Positions 18,279 to 26,973 of a DNA stretch of 64,000 nt are shown here, piece by piece. Under the pieces are notes generated by a model, which saw only the letters and a list, made by a program, of their open reading frames with translations, had not been told where the DNA came from and did not search any database. Source of the DNA: Bacteroidota bacterium (lineage in GTDB: Bacteria > Bacteroidota > Ignavibacteria > Palsa-1295). The stretch is taken from contig JAFDZW010000005.1 in NCBI GenBank assembly GCA_018266755.1, positions 1 to 64,000 of the forward strand, in the 5' to 3' direction. The position numbers and the translations under genes were made by a program. Numbering within the stretch: the first letter of the stretch is position 1; the number at the start of each line of letters is the position of its first letter.

Positions 18279-19301
18279 ATGACAAAACAAGAGCGCATCG
18301 AACTGCTGTGTACCGTCCGCGATTCGTGGGTATCACGTCATCGGCCGGAATCGGAGTCGACTGATTGGGGACAATCGCTCGCGATGTACGGTCTGTTGCG
18401 CACACTCGATATTACTGACGATGCGCCCACAAGAGAGTTTTTGAGGCGTTGGTTGTATTTCCATTTGAACGAACACGTTCACATCAATTATTTTTGCGGT
18501 TCATGGAGCTTTGGACTGCTCTATCCGACTGTGGCAACGCATTTCCCAGGGGTTCGACTTCAACTCGACCGAACGGCGCAAGAGATGTTCGATTTTATTG
18601 CTGCGAAAGCATTACGTAACGGCGAAGGGATCATCCTCCACAATGTCGATCTTCCGAATATTTATATTGACACGGTGTATTATTCGTCGGTCCTACAGGC
18701 GAAGCTTGGCACATATCTGAAGCGTGAATGGAAGCGCGATGCAATGGTACAAGTTCGAAAACACTTGAACGTGTTACGAGACGGAGAACGACCACTCTTC
18801 ATACACGCGCAAGTAAATCTTTCCGGCGACCGTTCGCAGGGCGCGTGGGCGCGAGGGAATGGGTGGGTGATGATGACATGTGCGGAGCTGCTGACCGTAC
18901 TCAAGCCTTCATCTGTCGAATATCGAGAAATCCTCAATGACATATTCGTGCCGATGTGCCGGATGCTCAAACGGTTGCAATCGTCGTCCGGCCTCTGGCG
19001 AACGATCCTCGATGATGCTTCGGCATATGAAGAAGCTTCGGCGACGGCGATGTATCTGTTTGCGCTAGCGCGTGTCAATCGGTTGAGGGTGTTACCGAAG
19101 GAGTTCAAAGGCATGCTCACTCGTGCCGAAGAGGGGCTTGTAGCATGTGTAGATAGAAACGGACGATTTGTACATGTATCTGAAGGGACGTGGCCGGGCA
19201 CAGTTGAATACTATAAATCACTAGACCGGGGAGAATGGTGGTGGGGGACGGGTGCATATCTGTTGGCCCTCAGCGAACTCGTAGCGGACAAATTACCGTG
19301 A
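18279..19301 (+). CDS. GH105/GH88-like unsaturated glucuronyl hydrolase
   Basis: 340 residues from ATG 18279; an in-frame upstream start would overlap lolD by 104 bp and adds a non-homologous Arg-rich head. The (alpha/alpha)6-barrel family signature WARGNGW is present (QGAWARGNGWVMMTCAELL), with the paired IDTVYYSS segment matching the catalytic-Asp region of YteR-like enzymes. No signal peptide, so cytoplasmic. Relatives hydrolyse unsaturated uronic acid from rhamnogalacturonan disaccharides left by polysaccharide lyases. No lyase or SusCD gene is nearby, so the real substrate is uncertain. It ends the run that began with oppF, 14 bp after the ATPase. Confidence 0.75.
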   Translation: MTKQERIELLCTVRDSWVSRHRPESESTDWGQSLAMYGLLRTLDITDDAPTREFLRRWLYFHLNEHVHINYFCGSWSFGLLYPTVATHFPGVRLQLDRTAQEMFDFIAAKALRNGEGIILHNVDLPNIYIDTVYYSSVLQAKLGTYLKREWKRDAMVQVRKHLNVLRDGERPLFIHAQVNLSGDRSQGAWARGNGWVMMTCAELLTVLKPSSVEYREILNDIFVPMCRMLKRLQSSSGLWRTILDDASAYEEASATAMYLFALARVNRLRVLPKEFKGMLTRAEEGLVACVDRNGRFVHVSEGTWPGTVEYYKSLDRGEWWWGTGAYLLALSELVADKLP

Positions 19302-19350
19302 CTTTCCGCATTCGCCGTGTGTTTGTGAGTCCGTTATATTCGCGAATAGC

Positions 19351-20322
19351 ATGATTATTCTGACCGGAGGCGCAGGGTTTATCGGTAGTGTACTGCTTGC
19401 AGAACTCAATGCAGCAGGGTTTCACGACATCGTGGTTGTGGATAATCTAGCCTCGACTACCAAATGGAAGAACCTGTTGGGCAAAAAATTCTCCGAGTAT
19501 TTTCACAAGGATGATTTTCTCGATATTTTCGAGGAAGACCTGGATCCTTCCGAGATCGAAGCAATCATCCATCTTGGTGCCTGTACTTCCACAACCGAGC
19601 AAAATGTTGATTACCTGATCCGAAACAATTACGACTACAGCAAAGCATTAGCTGAGTGGTGCTTCGAGCACGATGTGCGCTTCATTTATGCGTCGAGCGC
19701 GGCCACATACGGCGACGGCACTCGCGGTTTCAGTGATGATAATCTGATCACACCGTCTCTGCGACCGCTCAACCCATACGGCTATTCAAAGCATCTCTTC
19801 GATCTTTGGTTATTAGAGAATCGCTTCGACCAGTTATGCACCGGTTTTAAGTTCTTCAATGTGTTCGGTCCTAACGAATATCACAAGGGAGCCATGGCCA
19901 GCCTTGTATTTAAAGCGTACGAGCAAGTGCAGAAGACAGGGAGGTTAAAGCTGTTTCGATCGGCTGACCCTAAATGGAAGGATGGCGAGTTTGTTCGGGA
20001 TTTTATCTATATCAAGGATTGCGTCGATGTTATCATGTGGTCGCTTGAAACAGGACGTGCCAAAGGGATTTACAATCTTGGGACCGGATTAGCTCGCTCT
20101 TGGAATGACCTTGCCGCCTCGTTGTTTTCAGCGCTTGGTCATGAACAGCAGATCGATTTTATCGACATGCCGGAAGAACTTCGTGGTGCCTATCAGTACT
20201 ATACACAAGCAGATATGGGGAAGCTGCACGCTGCCGGCTATACCAAGGGGTTCACTACCCTCGAAGACTCGGTTCGGGACTATGTCGAGGGGTACCTCAC
20301 GCGTCCTGACCAGCACCTCTAA
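19351..20322 (+). CDS. hldD: ADP-L-glycero-D-manno-heptose-6-epimerase
   Basis: 323 residues of the short-chain dehydrogenase/extended epimerase fold. NAD(P) motif GGAGFIGS at 6-13, SSAATYG and the catalytic YGYSK, and the HldD-specific HLGACTSTTE and FFNVFGPNEYHKG segments. It makes the L,D-heptose precursor of lipopolysaccharide inner core, showing a heptose-containing outer membrane. A TATATTCG at 19335-19342, eight bases before the ATG, resembles the local promoter element and would give a leaderless or very short-leader mRNA. Confidence 0.95.
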   Translation: MIILTGGAGFIGSVLLAELNAAGFHDIVVVDNLASTTKWKNLLGKKFSEYFHKDDFLDIFEEDLDPSEIEAIIHLGACTSTTEQNVDYLIRNNYDYSKALAEWCFEHDVRFIYASSAATYGDGTRGFSDDNLITPSLRPLNPYGYSKHLFDLWLLENRFDQLCTGFKFFNVFGPNEYHKGAMASLVFKAYEQVQKTGRLKLFRSADPKWKDGEFVRDFIYIKDCVDVIMWSLETGRAKGIYNLGTGLARSWNDLAASLFSALGHEQQIDFIDMPEELRGAYQYYTQADMGKLHAAGYTKGFTTLEDSVRDYVEGYLTRPDQHL

Positions 20323-20370
20323 ATCGGAATTTTAGTAAGAATTTTCTGGTTTTCGGTGGTTCGCAAAGGG

Positions 20371-20398
20371 CCGGAGCTTTCATAGCGGTAGGTTCCGG
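20371..20398 (+). other. Leader hairpin before rpsO, possible S15 autoregulatory site
   Basis: CCGGA (20371-20375) can pair with TCCGG (20394-20398) in the 105-bp leader upstream of the S15 start. Many rpsO leaders bind S15 and repress translation, but their structures differ between phyla, so this assignment rests on position only. Confidence 0.25.
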
Positions 20399-20427
20399 TA
20401 TTGTCAAACGCTATAAAAACACGAAAT

Positions 20428-20694
20428 ATGATTACGAAAGAGACAAAGGGCGGCTTAGTTGCAAAGTATGGTTCGAACGGTAAGGATTCGGGCCGCACGG
20501 AAGTGCAGATCGCCATTCTGACGGAGCGCATCAATGCGCTGACCCCACATTTCCAGGCAAATCCGAAGGATCACCACTCGAAGACTGGCCTGTTGAAGAT
20601 GGTTGGCAAGCGCCGCTCTCTTCTTGATTATCTGGCGAAAAAGGATATTAACCGATACCGCCAGATTATCGCTCAGCTTGAGATTCGTAAGTAA
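20428..20694 (+). CDS. rpsO: 30S ribosomal protein uS15
   Basis: 88 residues from ATG 20428; an in-frame TTG at 20401 would add nine residues not found in the family. Clear S15: [20 protein letters not shown], then the conserved [21 protein letters not shown] core. It binds the central domain of 16S rRNA early in 30S assembly. Followed by a strong terminator, then pnp, the common rpsO-pnp order. Confidence 0.97.
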   Translation: MITKETKGGLVAKYGSNGKDSGRTEVQIAILTERINALTPHFQANPKDHHSKTGLLKMVGKRRSLLDYLAKKDINRYRQIIAQLEIRK

Positions 20695-20710
20695 GCTGTA
20701 TTCTGGTTGT

Positions 20711-20745
20711 GGGCCGGCTCGAAGTGTTCGATCCGGCCCGTTTTT
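20711..20745 (+). terminator. Terminator after rpsO
   Basis: GGGCCGG (20711-20717) pairs with CCGGCCC (20733-20739), followed by GTTTTT. It separates rpsO from pnp, though read-through is usual in this gene pair in other bacteria. Confidence 0.85.
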
Positions 20746-20958
20746 GTTCGTTGACACCACTATGTAATGAAGCGTCGCGAAGGCTCCGTATATGCGATGA
20801 GACCTTCTGACCTACTCGACTGCTCCGAAGACCTCTCGGAATTCCCGTTCGCTTTCCGACGCGCAGCTTGCATAGTGTTTTCATCGCATTGAAGATCAAA
20901 CACACATTCTATTTTCACTTCGTGGGCGCCGATGCGTACCACGCTATCTATTGCTGTA
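20746..20958 (+). other. pnp leader region
   Basis: 213 bp between the rpsO terminator and the pnp ATG. Short complementary stretches are present (for example GAAGG...CCTTC around 20778-20808). No convincing ORF, and no promoter that I can defend. pnp leaders are often cleaved by RNase III for autoregulation in other bacteria; nothing here proves it. Confidence 0.3.
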
Positions 20959-23199
20959 ATGAAATATACAATTGACATTCCGGGGGGAAAACAACTCGGA
21001 TTCGACGTCGGCCTCTATGCGAAGCAGGCCGCAGGTTCGACGATGGTAAGCCTGGGCGAAACGATGGTTCTGACGACTGTCTGCGCCGACTCGAACGAAA
21101 AGGTCGGGATCGACTTCCTGCCCTTGCAGGTAGAATACCGCGAGCGTATGTCTGCTGCCGGTAAAATCCCGGGTGGCTACTTCAAGCGTGAAGGAAAGCC
21201 TTCCGAGAAAGAAGTGCTCTCGGCACGTATTGTCGATCGCCCGATCCGTCCGATGTTCCCGAAGGGATGGTACTACGAGACGCAGATCGTTGCATTTATT
21301 GTCTGCTCCGACCAGCAAAACGATGCTGATGTACTTGCAGTTTGTGGCGCATCGCTTTCACTCTTGCTCAGCGATATCCCGTTCGCAGAATCGATCGCCG
21401 CTGTGCGTGTCGCTAAAGTTGACGGCCAGATCGTGATTAACCCCACCTTCGACGAGCTCGAGAAAGCTACCTACGAGTTCATCGTTGCAGGTACGAAAGA
21501 CTCCATCGTCATGGTTGAGGGCGAAGCCCACGAAATCAGCGAACAGGAGTATCTTGAAGCGTTGCGCGAAGGTGCCGCCGCAGTCAAGATCGTTTGTGAA
21601 GGTCTCGAGCGCATCGCCAACGAGTGTGGTCTGGCAAAGCCGAAGCGCGTGCTTACCGCTGCTCCCGATTTTTCGGAGCTCCGTGCGAAGGTCGAACTTC
21701 TCGCTGCAAATAACCTGAAAGCTCTTGCCCGCACCGTCCTTGCAAAGGAAGAACGTGCGACCAAGACCGCCGAGGCCAAGAACGCCGTGAAGGAAGCGCT
21801 TAAGGCAGAGCTTGGTGAAGAGAAGTACGCCGAGATCGAAGGCGTGCTCGCCGGAATGCTCAAGGACATCGAAAAGCGCGAGATGCGTGAGATGATCCTT
21901 GCGGATAATATCCGTCTTGACGGCCGCAATACGACGACCGTTCGCCCGATCTCGATCCAGGTTGGTATTCTTCCACGTGCCCACGGGTCGAGCCTTTTTA
22001 CTCGTGGCGAGACTCAATCGCTTTCGACCGTAACGCTCGGTTCGAAGCGTGACGAACAGAACATCGAAGGCTTGCGCCCCGAGACAACTAAGCGATTCAT
22101 GCTGCACTATAACTTCCCACCGTTCAGTGTCGGTGAAGTCGGCCGCATGACAGGTACCGGACGCCGCGAGATCGGACATGGTAACCTTGCAGAGCGCGCG
22201 ATCAAGAACTTACTGCCACCCGCTGCAGAATTTCCGTACACGATGCGTATCGTCAGCGATATTCTCGAATCCAACGGATCGAGTTCAATGGCAACGGTGT
22301 GCGCGGGAAGTTTAGCATTGTTCGATGGCGGTGTGAAGCTCAAGAAGCCGGTCGCCGGTATCGCGATGGGCCTTATCAAGGAAGGCGATCGCTCGGCGAT
22401 CCTGAGCGATATCCTCGGCAATGAGGATTTCCTCGGCGATATGGACTTCAAGGTCTGTGGTACCCGCGACGGTATTACCGCTTGTCAGATGGATATGAAG
22501 ATCAAGGGCATTGACTTCGCATTGCTCGAGCGCGCGCTCATGCAGGCGAAGGAAGGCCGCATGCATATTCTCGGCAAGATGGACGAGGCGATCACGACAC
22601 CGCGCGGTGATCTCTCGGCGTATGCACCGCGTATGACCTCGATCAAGATCCCGGTCGAAATGATCGGTCTTGTCATCGGACCTGGCGGAAAGATGATCCG
22701 AGAGATTCAGGCCGAGTCGGGTGTCGAGGATATCTCGATCGAAGACGATGGTACGATCACGATCAGTGCTGTGACCGGCGAGTCGGCCAAGAAGGCACAG
22801 GATATGATCGAAGGGCTCACCAAGTTACCGGAAGAGGGGACAGTGTATACTGCGAAAGTAACGCAGGTACGTGAAGGACTCGGCGTCATCATGGAGTTCT
22901 TGCCGAAGAAGGAAGGCCTGATGCATATTTCCGAGATCGACTACAATCGCGTCGAGAACATCGGCGACCTCATTCAGGTCGGCGACGTCTTTGATGTGAA
23001 GCTCATTGCCGTCAAGCCGGACGGAAAGTTCTCGCTCTCTCGCAGAGCACTGCTCGAGCCGCCGGAAGGCTACGTCGAACGTCCTCGTCGCGAAGGCGGC
23101 TTTGGCGGTGGTCGCGGAGGTGATCGTCGAGGCGGCGGAGACCGCGATCGGCGCAGTGGCGGCGGTGGCCGAGGAGGATTCGACCGCGGTCATCGATAA
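20959..23199 (+). CDS. pnp: Polyribonucleotide nucleotidyltransferase (PNPase)
   Basis: 746 residues from ATG 20959 (MKYTIDIPGGKQ); an upstream ATG at 20932 adds nine residues and is less likely. Two RNase PH domains (about 1-220 and 300-540) are separated by a helical segment. A KH domain follows (VIGPGGKMIREIQ near 573), then an S1 domain (about 615-690) and an Arg/Gly-rich tail (about 715-746). It degrades mRNA 3'-5' using phosphate. The RGG-like tail is longer than in E. coli and may help RNA binding or condensate formation. Confidence 0.97.
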   Translation: MKYTIDIPGGKQLGFDVGLYAKQAAGSTMVSLGETMVLTTVCADSNEKVGIDFLPLQVEYRERMSAAGKIPGGYFKREGKPSEKEVLSARIVDRPIRPMFPKGWYYETQIVAFIVCSDQQNDADVLAVCGASLSLLLSDIPFAESIAAVRVAKVDGQIVINPTFDELEKATYEFIVAGTKDSIVMVEGEAHEISEQEYLEALREGAAAVKIVCEGLERIANECGLAKPKRVLTAAPDFSELRAKVELLAANNLKALARTVLAKEERATKTAEAKNAVKEALKAELGEEKYAEIEGVLAGMLKDIEKREMREMILADNIRLDGRNTTTVRPISIQVGILPRAHGSSLFTRGETQSLSTVTLGSKRDEQNIEGLRPETTKRFMLHYNFPPFSVGEVGRMTGTGRREIGHGNLAERAIKNLLPPAAEFPYTMRIVSDILESNGSSSMATVCAGSLALFDGGVKLKKPVAGIAMGLIKEGDRSAILSDILGNEDFLGDMDFKVCGTRDGITACQMDMKIKGIDFALLERALMQAKEGRMHILGKMDEAITTPRGDLSAYAPRMTSIKIPVEMIGLVIGPGGKMIREIQAESGVEDISIEDDGTITISAVTGESAKKAQDMIEGLTKLPEEGTVYTAKVTQVREGLGVIMEFLPKKEGLMHISEIDYNRVENIGDLIQVGDVFDVKLIAVKPDGKFSLSRRALLEPPEGYVERPRREGGFGGGRGGDRRGGGDRDRRSGGGGRGGFDRGHR

Positions 23200-23220
23200 G
23201 ATCTCAATAAGACTCAAAAA

Positions 23221-23255
23221 GAAAGGCGGCTCCGAAACGGGCCGCCTTTTTTTTT
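23221..23255. terminator. Bidirectional terminator between pnp and the metzincin gene
   Basis: AAGGCGGC (23223-23230) pairs with GCCGCCTT (23241-23248), followed by nine T on the plus strand. On the minus strand the stem is followed by TCTTTTTG. It serves the convergent genes ending at 23199 and 23273. Confidence 0.9.
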
Positions 23256-23272
23256 ACTGTTCACAAGTGTAC

Positions 23273-25504
23273 TTACTCGAATATGACCGATCTACCGATC
23301 TTCATCGAACGACTTTGAAGAACGAGTACATAGCTGCCGTTTGAAAGCGAAGCAGGCTTTTGCCAGCTAAAGGACAGGTCGCTCGAGGTGATAGATCCTG
23401 CAAACATCGTAGCGACCGCTTTGCCAAGTTTGTCATAGAGCGTCGCTGTCAGGCCCTGACCGATGTATTTCGACATACCATTGAGCGACACTGAAAGTTG
23501 GCCGACCGATGGATTAGGGCTGATCGTAAGATCGACGCCACTGGGCAGCGGGGTATTCACCACACCCAAACCGTCTACGTTCGCGGAAAGCTGAACAGAG
23601 AGGATTGATTCGATCGGGTCGTCAGTCGTAATATCGACATTTGCAGTTTTTACCCCATCGCTTGCGGCGGTAAACGAGAGTGCAAGACTCAACGTATCGC
23701 CTGGATTCACATAGTTCTTGCTTGGCTGCGTGACGGTAAACATCGGGGCGTTCGTTCCGCTGAGCACGACCTTCTTGATCGTCAGCGGTGCGTCGCCGTC
23801 GTTTCCAACGAGCGCCACTGTCGTATCGTGACGATTCCCATCGCTGATGATCCCGAAATCAACGCTTGTTGTCGCATAAAATGCATGCTGTTGGGTGCCG
23901 GTGCCGTTGAGATATACCGTGTCGCTGCCACCTTGAGCATTATGGTAGATGATCATCATCCCATAGTTCGGCCCAGTGCTGAGCGGGCGATAGGTAACAG
24001 TAAAGCTCTGAGTCGAGCCGGACGCAACGGTGAGAGGGAATTTTGGAGCATTCTTCAGAGTCCATTCGGAGTCATTCCCGTCGAGTGGAACGAACTGAAC
24101 GCCGAGGATTTTCAACGGTACGGAGCCCGTACTTTTAACAATATCCTTTAGGAGCGTGTCGCGTTTTGTAGAAAGCTGTGTGTTCGGGAAATTGACCGAA
24201 TCTGCCTTTACCTGTATCTGCGCGAGCGATTCAAGGCACGGGGCAGCATCGATACGAACTTTGAGGGTATCTTGGACACGCTGCCCGAATGTAAAGTCTT
24301 TCTGATTACAGTAGCTCATGATCGTGCCTTTGGTTTGCACCGGGGTCCAAGAGCAGCTCCCGCCGCCATCATTGGCAACACAGTGGTCGATACCGTTCGG
24401 TGGGTATGCAACGCAGTTGTGTGTGTGATACGAGCCAACGTTATGACCAAGTTCATGCGCCATGACCTCCTCATCGATAATTGGGAGTGAGGTATTCCCG
24501 GTCACATTTGTCACGCCAAAGCCATGGTCCGGGTCACACATCACATCAACCCAGGCAAGTCCTTGAGCACCACTACCAGAGCCAAGCTTATTATCCATCA
24601 GATGTGTCATTGTGCGGCTGATGGAGCTATTTGAACCAACAGTATTCCATGTATTCGTGAACGACGAAAGCAGGGAATTGAGGTCGCTGCCACTATATGG
24701 ATCGGCTGAAGTCCATATCTTTACCGTGCCGATCTGCATGGCCATATCAACTTCCGTCTCATACACACTCGTGATGGCGCCCATTATCGAGACGAGATAA
24801 TCCTGCACCTCTTGGGAGCCGCCGTATGATTGGTAGCACTCATAGTCGGCGTCGAATGCGACAATGGCAGTTTTCGTAGCTGTTTGGACCGATTGCGGAC
24901 GGGCATTCTTACCGGCCCCTCGTTCGGCAAGATAGAGTTGCGAACGCTTCATGTCGTATGCGGCTTCGTTCGTGAGTTCGCAGCGCGTGCGGTCAGAGGC
25001 ATTGTGGATAGAACTTGCCGCTGTAATAACGGAGTTGAATACCTGTCCTTTGGGGTATCCGATCGAATATTCCTCACCGCCGCTGCGGATTCGTCCGCTG
25101 ACCTTCCCTGATCGAGTGATCGCCAAATATGCAAAGCTTCCTGGTTCGCCGACGACAGTGCCTCGATACAGCTTGATTTCGGGCAAGGGTAATTCGGTGA
25201 TGGAATTACCGTTCTGCTCAAGAAAATGTGTTTCTGGCCCGAAAACCGAGAATTCAGCTACATCGATAGAGACAGCTTTTGCACTGCCGCTTGCAGGCAA
25301 AGCGATGTCCGTCGCAATGAAGTGCGGGCTATCATAGGCGCGGGCCAACGCACTCGGATCGACGGAAAATGCGGCACCTCGTTCGGCGACGAGCGTTGAA
25401 ACTTGTCCGCTCTTCGACGGTGCGAACAGGCGCACCACCGGCTGTGCAACCGCAGAGCCACAGACAGATACCACGATCAGACACAACAACAATGAACGTT
25501 TCAT
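23273..25504 (-). CDS. Secreted metzincin (reprolysin-like) metalloprotease with type IX sorting domain
   Basis: 743 residues from ATG 25504 (MKRSLLLCL...AVAQ signal peptide), preceded by AAGGAGT, one of the few clear ribosome-binding sites here. A propeptide-like region runs to about 200. The catalytic domain has H350-E-L-G-H354-N-V-G-S-Y-H360 and Met-turn GTIMSYC, the metzincin zinc site. Then come two Ig-like choice-of-anchor D modules (about 450-660) and a C-terminal domain ending SNGSYVLVLQSRSMKIGRSVIF, a type IX cargo signal. Probably an outer-surface or released protease. An 18-residue upstream extension in frame lacks support. Confidence 0.9.
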   Translation of the reverse strand: MKRSLLLCLIVVSVCGSAVAQPVVRLFAPSKSGQVSTLVAERGAAFSVDPSALARAYDSPHFIATDIALPASGSAKAVSIDVAEFSVFGPETHFLEQNGNSITELPLPEIKLYRGTVVGEPGSFAYLAITRSGKVSGRIRSGGEEYSIGYPKGQVFNSVITAASSIHNASDRTRCELTNEAAYDMKRSQLYLAERGAGKNARPQSVQTATKTAIVAFDADYECYQSYGGSQEVQDYLVSIMGAITSVYETEVDMAMQIGTVKIWTSADPYSGSDLNSLLSSFTNTWNTVGSNSSISRTMTHLMDNKLGSGSGAQGLAWVDVMCDPDHGFGVTNVTGNTSLPIIDEEVMAHELGHNVGSYHTHNCVAYPPNGIDHCVANDGGGSCSWTPVQTKGTIMSYCNQKDFTFGQRVQDTLKVRIDAAPCLESLAQIQVKADSVNFPNTQLSTKRDTLLKDIVKSTGSVPLKILGVQFVPLDGNDSEWTLKNAPKFPLTVASGSTQSFTVTYRPLSTGPNYGMMIIYHNAQGGSDTVYLNGTGTQQHAFYATTSVDFGIISDGNRHDTTVALVGNDGDAPLTIKKVVLSGTNAPMFTVTQPSKNYVNPGDTLSLALSFTAASDGVKTANVDITTDDPIESILSVQLSANVDGLGVVNTPLPSGVDLTISPNPSVGQLSVSLNGMSKYIGQGLTATLYDKLGKAVATMFAGSITSSDLSFSWQKPASLSNGSYVLVLQSRSMKIGRSVIFE

Positions 25505-25664
25505 CTTTGACGATACTCCTTGTGAATGGATGAGAATACCGAATTGTAACCCCATTTATCCACGGAGAATTTCAGAGACGAACGCCCTGCCGCCGATTCA
25601 TACTATAAGCGCCGTTATGACCGTTCGGAGAGTTCGTAGAACGGACAAACGGGGCCGCACCCTA

Positions 25665-25901
25665 TTAGTACCGTGCCCGCAGCTTATCGCAGAGTGCTGC
25701 GAGGCGAGCTTCGAGATCGAATGGGGCACCGGGTATGTCCGGGCCGCTTTCCACGCGTTTGTATCCGAGTACACCATAGGTGGTCGAGCCGTAACCGGTT
25801 TCGCGAAAGCCGGATGTTTCCGGAAGCCTACAGAGGGCGGACGACATTGGGGAGTTCGACGCCTGATGCGTCTGGAGTCGGTTCTTGGTTGAGGTATTCA
25901 T
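25665..25901 (-). CDS. Small ORF directly behind lexA, unknown
   Basis: 78 codons from ATG 25901, beginning 14 bp after the lexA stop on the same strand. Third positions are G/C-rich, as in real genes here, and the product ends in a helix-like DLEARLAALCDKLRARY. No family is recognised. Position suggests co-transcription with lexA and so possible SOS induction. It could still be chance, since overlapping frames on the other strand are also open. Confidence 0.4.
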   Translation of the reverse strand: MNTSTKNRLQTHQASNSPMSSALCRLPETSGFRETGYGSTTYGVLGYKRVESGPDIPGAPFDLEARLAALCDKLRARY

Positions 25902-25915
25902 CACGGTATACAGAT

Positions 25916-26614
25916 TTAGTTATTATACTTAAATTGGATCGGACCCGGTTTATGGTCGTCGAGCGAGCGGTAAACACTGGTTACTTTCCCAAGGACGGCA
26001 AAGCCACTGTCTTCGGTAATGGGGATCGGTTTGAACTTCTCGTTGGCGGGTTCGAGCTCATATATTCCGCCCTTTTTACGGAAGGTCTTTACCGTAGCCG
26101 AATCATCAAGTAGGGCAACGATGATCTCGCCGTTTTCGGCCGTGTCCTGCTGTCGACAGATGACGTAGTCGCCATCCATGATGCCCTTATCCTTCATACT
26201 TTCACCCTGCACGCGCAAAGCAAACATCTTCTGAGAATCTTTGACGGGCTTATAGGCCAGCCAGCCTTCGATATGCTCGACAGCAAGGATCGGCGCGCCG
26301 GCAGTAACACGGCCGACAACCGGGATCGAGTTGCCGCCACGACCGGAGGCCGTGCGGGCCGGCAGGATTGCCCGGGATAAACCCGGACCGCCACGGACAA
26401 GAAAGCCCTTTTTAATCAACGCATCAAGGTGCTTGCGGATGCCGAACGTGGAAGAGACGTCCAGTGCTTCGGCAATCTCCAGGATCGATGGCGGATAGCC
26501 GGAAATATCGATGAATTCCTCAATAAAACCAAGGACTTGCGCCTGACGCGGCGGAAGGTCGTCGCGTTTTGGAAGGGGAGTCTGTTTTGTGGTGTCTATT
26601 CTCTCGCGTGTCAT
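25916..26614 (-). CDS. lexA: SOS repressor LexA
   Basis: 232 residues. The N-terminal winged helix (about 20-75) has LPPRQAQVLGFIEEF and YPPSILEIAEALDVSS, the usual LexA DNA-binding layout. The self-cleavage bond is A105-G106 (TAGAP). Catalytic S139 (GESMKDKG) and K176 (ATVKTF) are in place, so RecA-stimulated autocleavage is expected. It represses DNA-damage genes and normally itself. The promoter upstream is flanked by two copies of a 15-bp element that may be the operator. Helix residues differ from E. coli, consistent with a different box. Confidence 0.96.
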   Translation of the reverse strand: MTRERIDTTKQTPLPKRDDLPPRQAQVLGFIEEFIDISGYPPSILEIAEALDVSSTFGIRKHLDALIKKGFLVRGGPGLSRAILPARTASGRGGNSIPVVGRVTAGAPILAVEHIEGWLAYKPVKDSQKMFALRVQGESMKDKGIMDGDYVICRQQDTAENGEIIVALLDDSATVKTFRKKGGIYELEPANEKFKPIPITEDSGFAVLGKVTSVYRSLDDHKPGPIQFKYNN

Positions 26615-26635
26615 GATCTATACCCTTTCTGAAAA

Positions 26636-26650
26636 GATAGGTGCTCGTAA
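26636..26650 (-). promoter_or_regulatory. lexA: Proposed LexA operator, proximal copy
   Basis: On the minus strand TTACGAGCACCTATC lies just past the predicted lexA start site. It overlaps the inverted repeat GTGCT-N6-AGCAC (26641-26656). It differs by one base from the copy at 26697-26711. Confidence 0.45.
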
Positions 26651-26661
26651 AAGCACGTACC

Positions 26662-26690
26662 AATATAAGCATACTTCTGGGCAAATGCAA
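26662..26690 (-). promoter_or_regulatory. lexA: lexA promoter
   Basis: On the minus strand TTGCAT (26685-26690), a 17-bp spacer, then TATATT (26662-26667). TATATTGG also resembles the local TAnnTTTG element. The start site would fall near 26655, inside the inverted repeat. Confidence 0.6.
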
Positions 26691-26696
26691 GAGGGG

Positions 26697-26711
26697 GATA
26701 GGTGCCCGTAA
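26697..26711 (-). promoter_or_regulatory. lexA: Proposed LexA operator, distal copy
   Basis: Minus-strand TTACGGGCACCTATC, upstream of the -35 by 6 bp and 61 bp from the proximal copy in the same orientation. Confidence 0.4.
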
Positions 26712-26933
26712 TATTAAATCTTTTGGTATGATCCGAAGCCTGTGCTGGGTTCAAACAGGTCTTGAAAATAAAGATTATGCAGGAATGGGCAAAATTATTT
26801 AAAGATGGAAAGTAGCGGAATGCTCTAACTTATTGAAAACATACAAATTCACCACTTTTCCCCATTTTGGAATTTCAAACATTATTTCGTATAATTGTAT
26901 GTGTGAAGTTTGAACTGACGGTAGCCCCACCGT

Positions 26934-26941
26934 TAATTTTG
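26934..26941 (+). promoter_or_regulatory. TAnnTTTG promoter for the 26974 gene
   Basis: TAATTTTG with TTTG at 26909-26912, 21 bp upstream. An inverted repeat ACGGT-N6-ACCGT (26918-26933) fills the spacer, a natural place for a repressor. Confidence 0.6.
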
Positions 26942-26973
26942 CATCAATTAGCTATAGGAAGTACCACGTCACG

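Larger units (their letters stand above)
26615..26973. other. Divergent control region lexA / small secreted protein
   Basis: 359 bp without a gene. It holds the lexA promoter and its flanking repeats (26636-26711), then an AT-rich stretch (26712-26900) where I see no ORF, and the promoter of the 26974 gene with an inverted repeat at 26918-26933. Confidence 0.7.

Noticed and set aside
25621-25644. CCGTTC...GAACGG with GTTCGTAGAAC inside, as a possible Bacillus-type LexA box
   Set aside because: Spacing does not fit a known LexA box, and it lies far from the lexA promoter.
25673-26113. 146-codon plus-strand frame across the end of lexA
   Set aside because: Overlaps lexA and has Arg/Tyr-rich, non-homologous sequence.
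26739-26759. CCTGT-N11-ACAGG as an E. coli-type LexA box
   Set aside because: The spacer should be 8; N11 is not a known working spacing.
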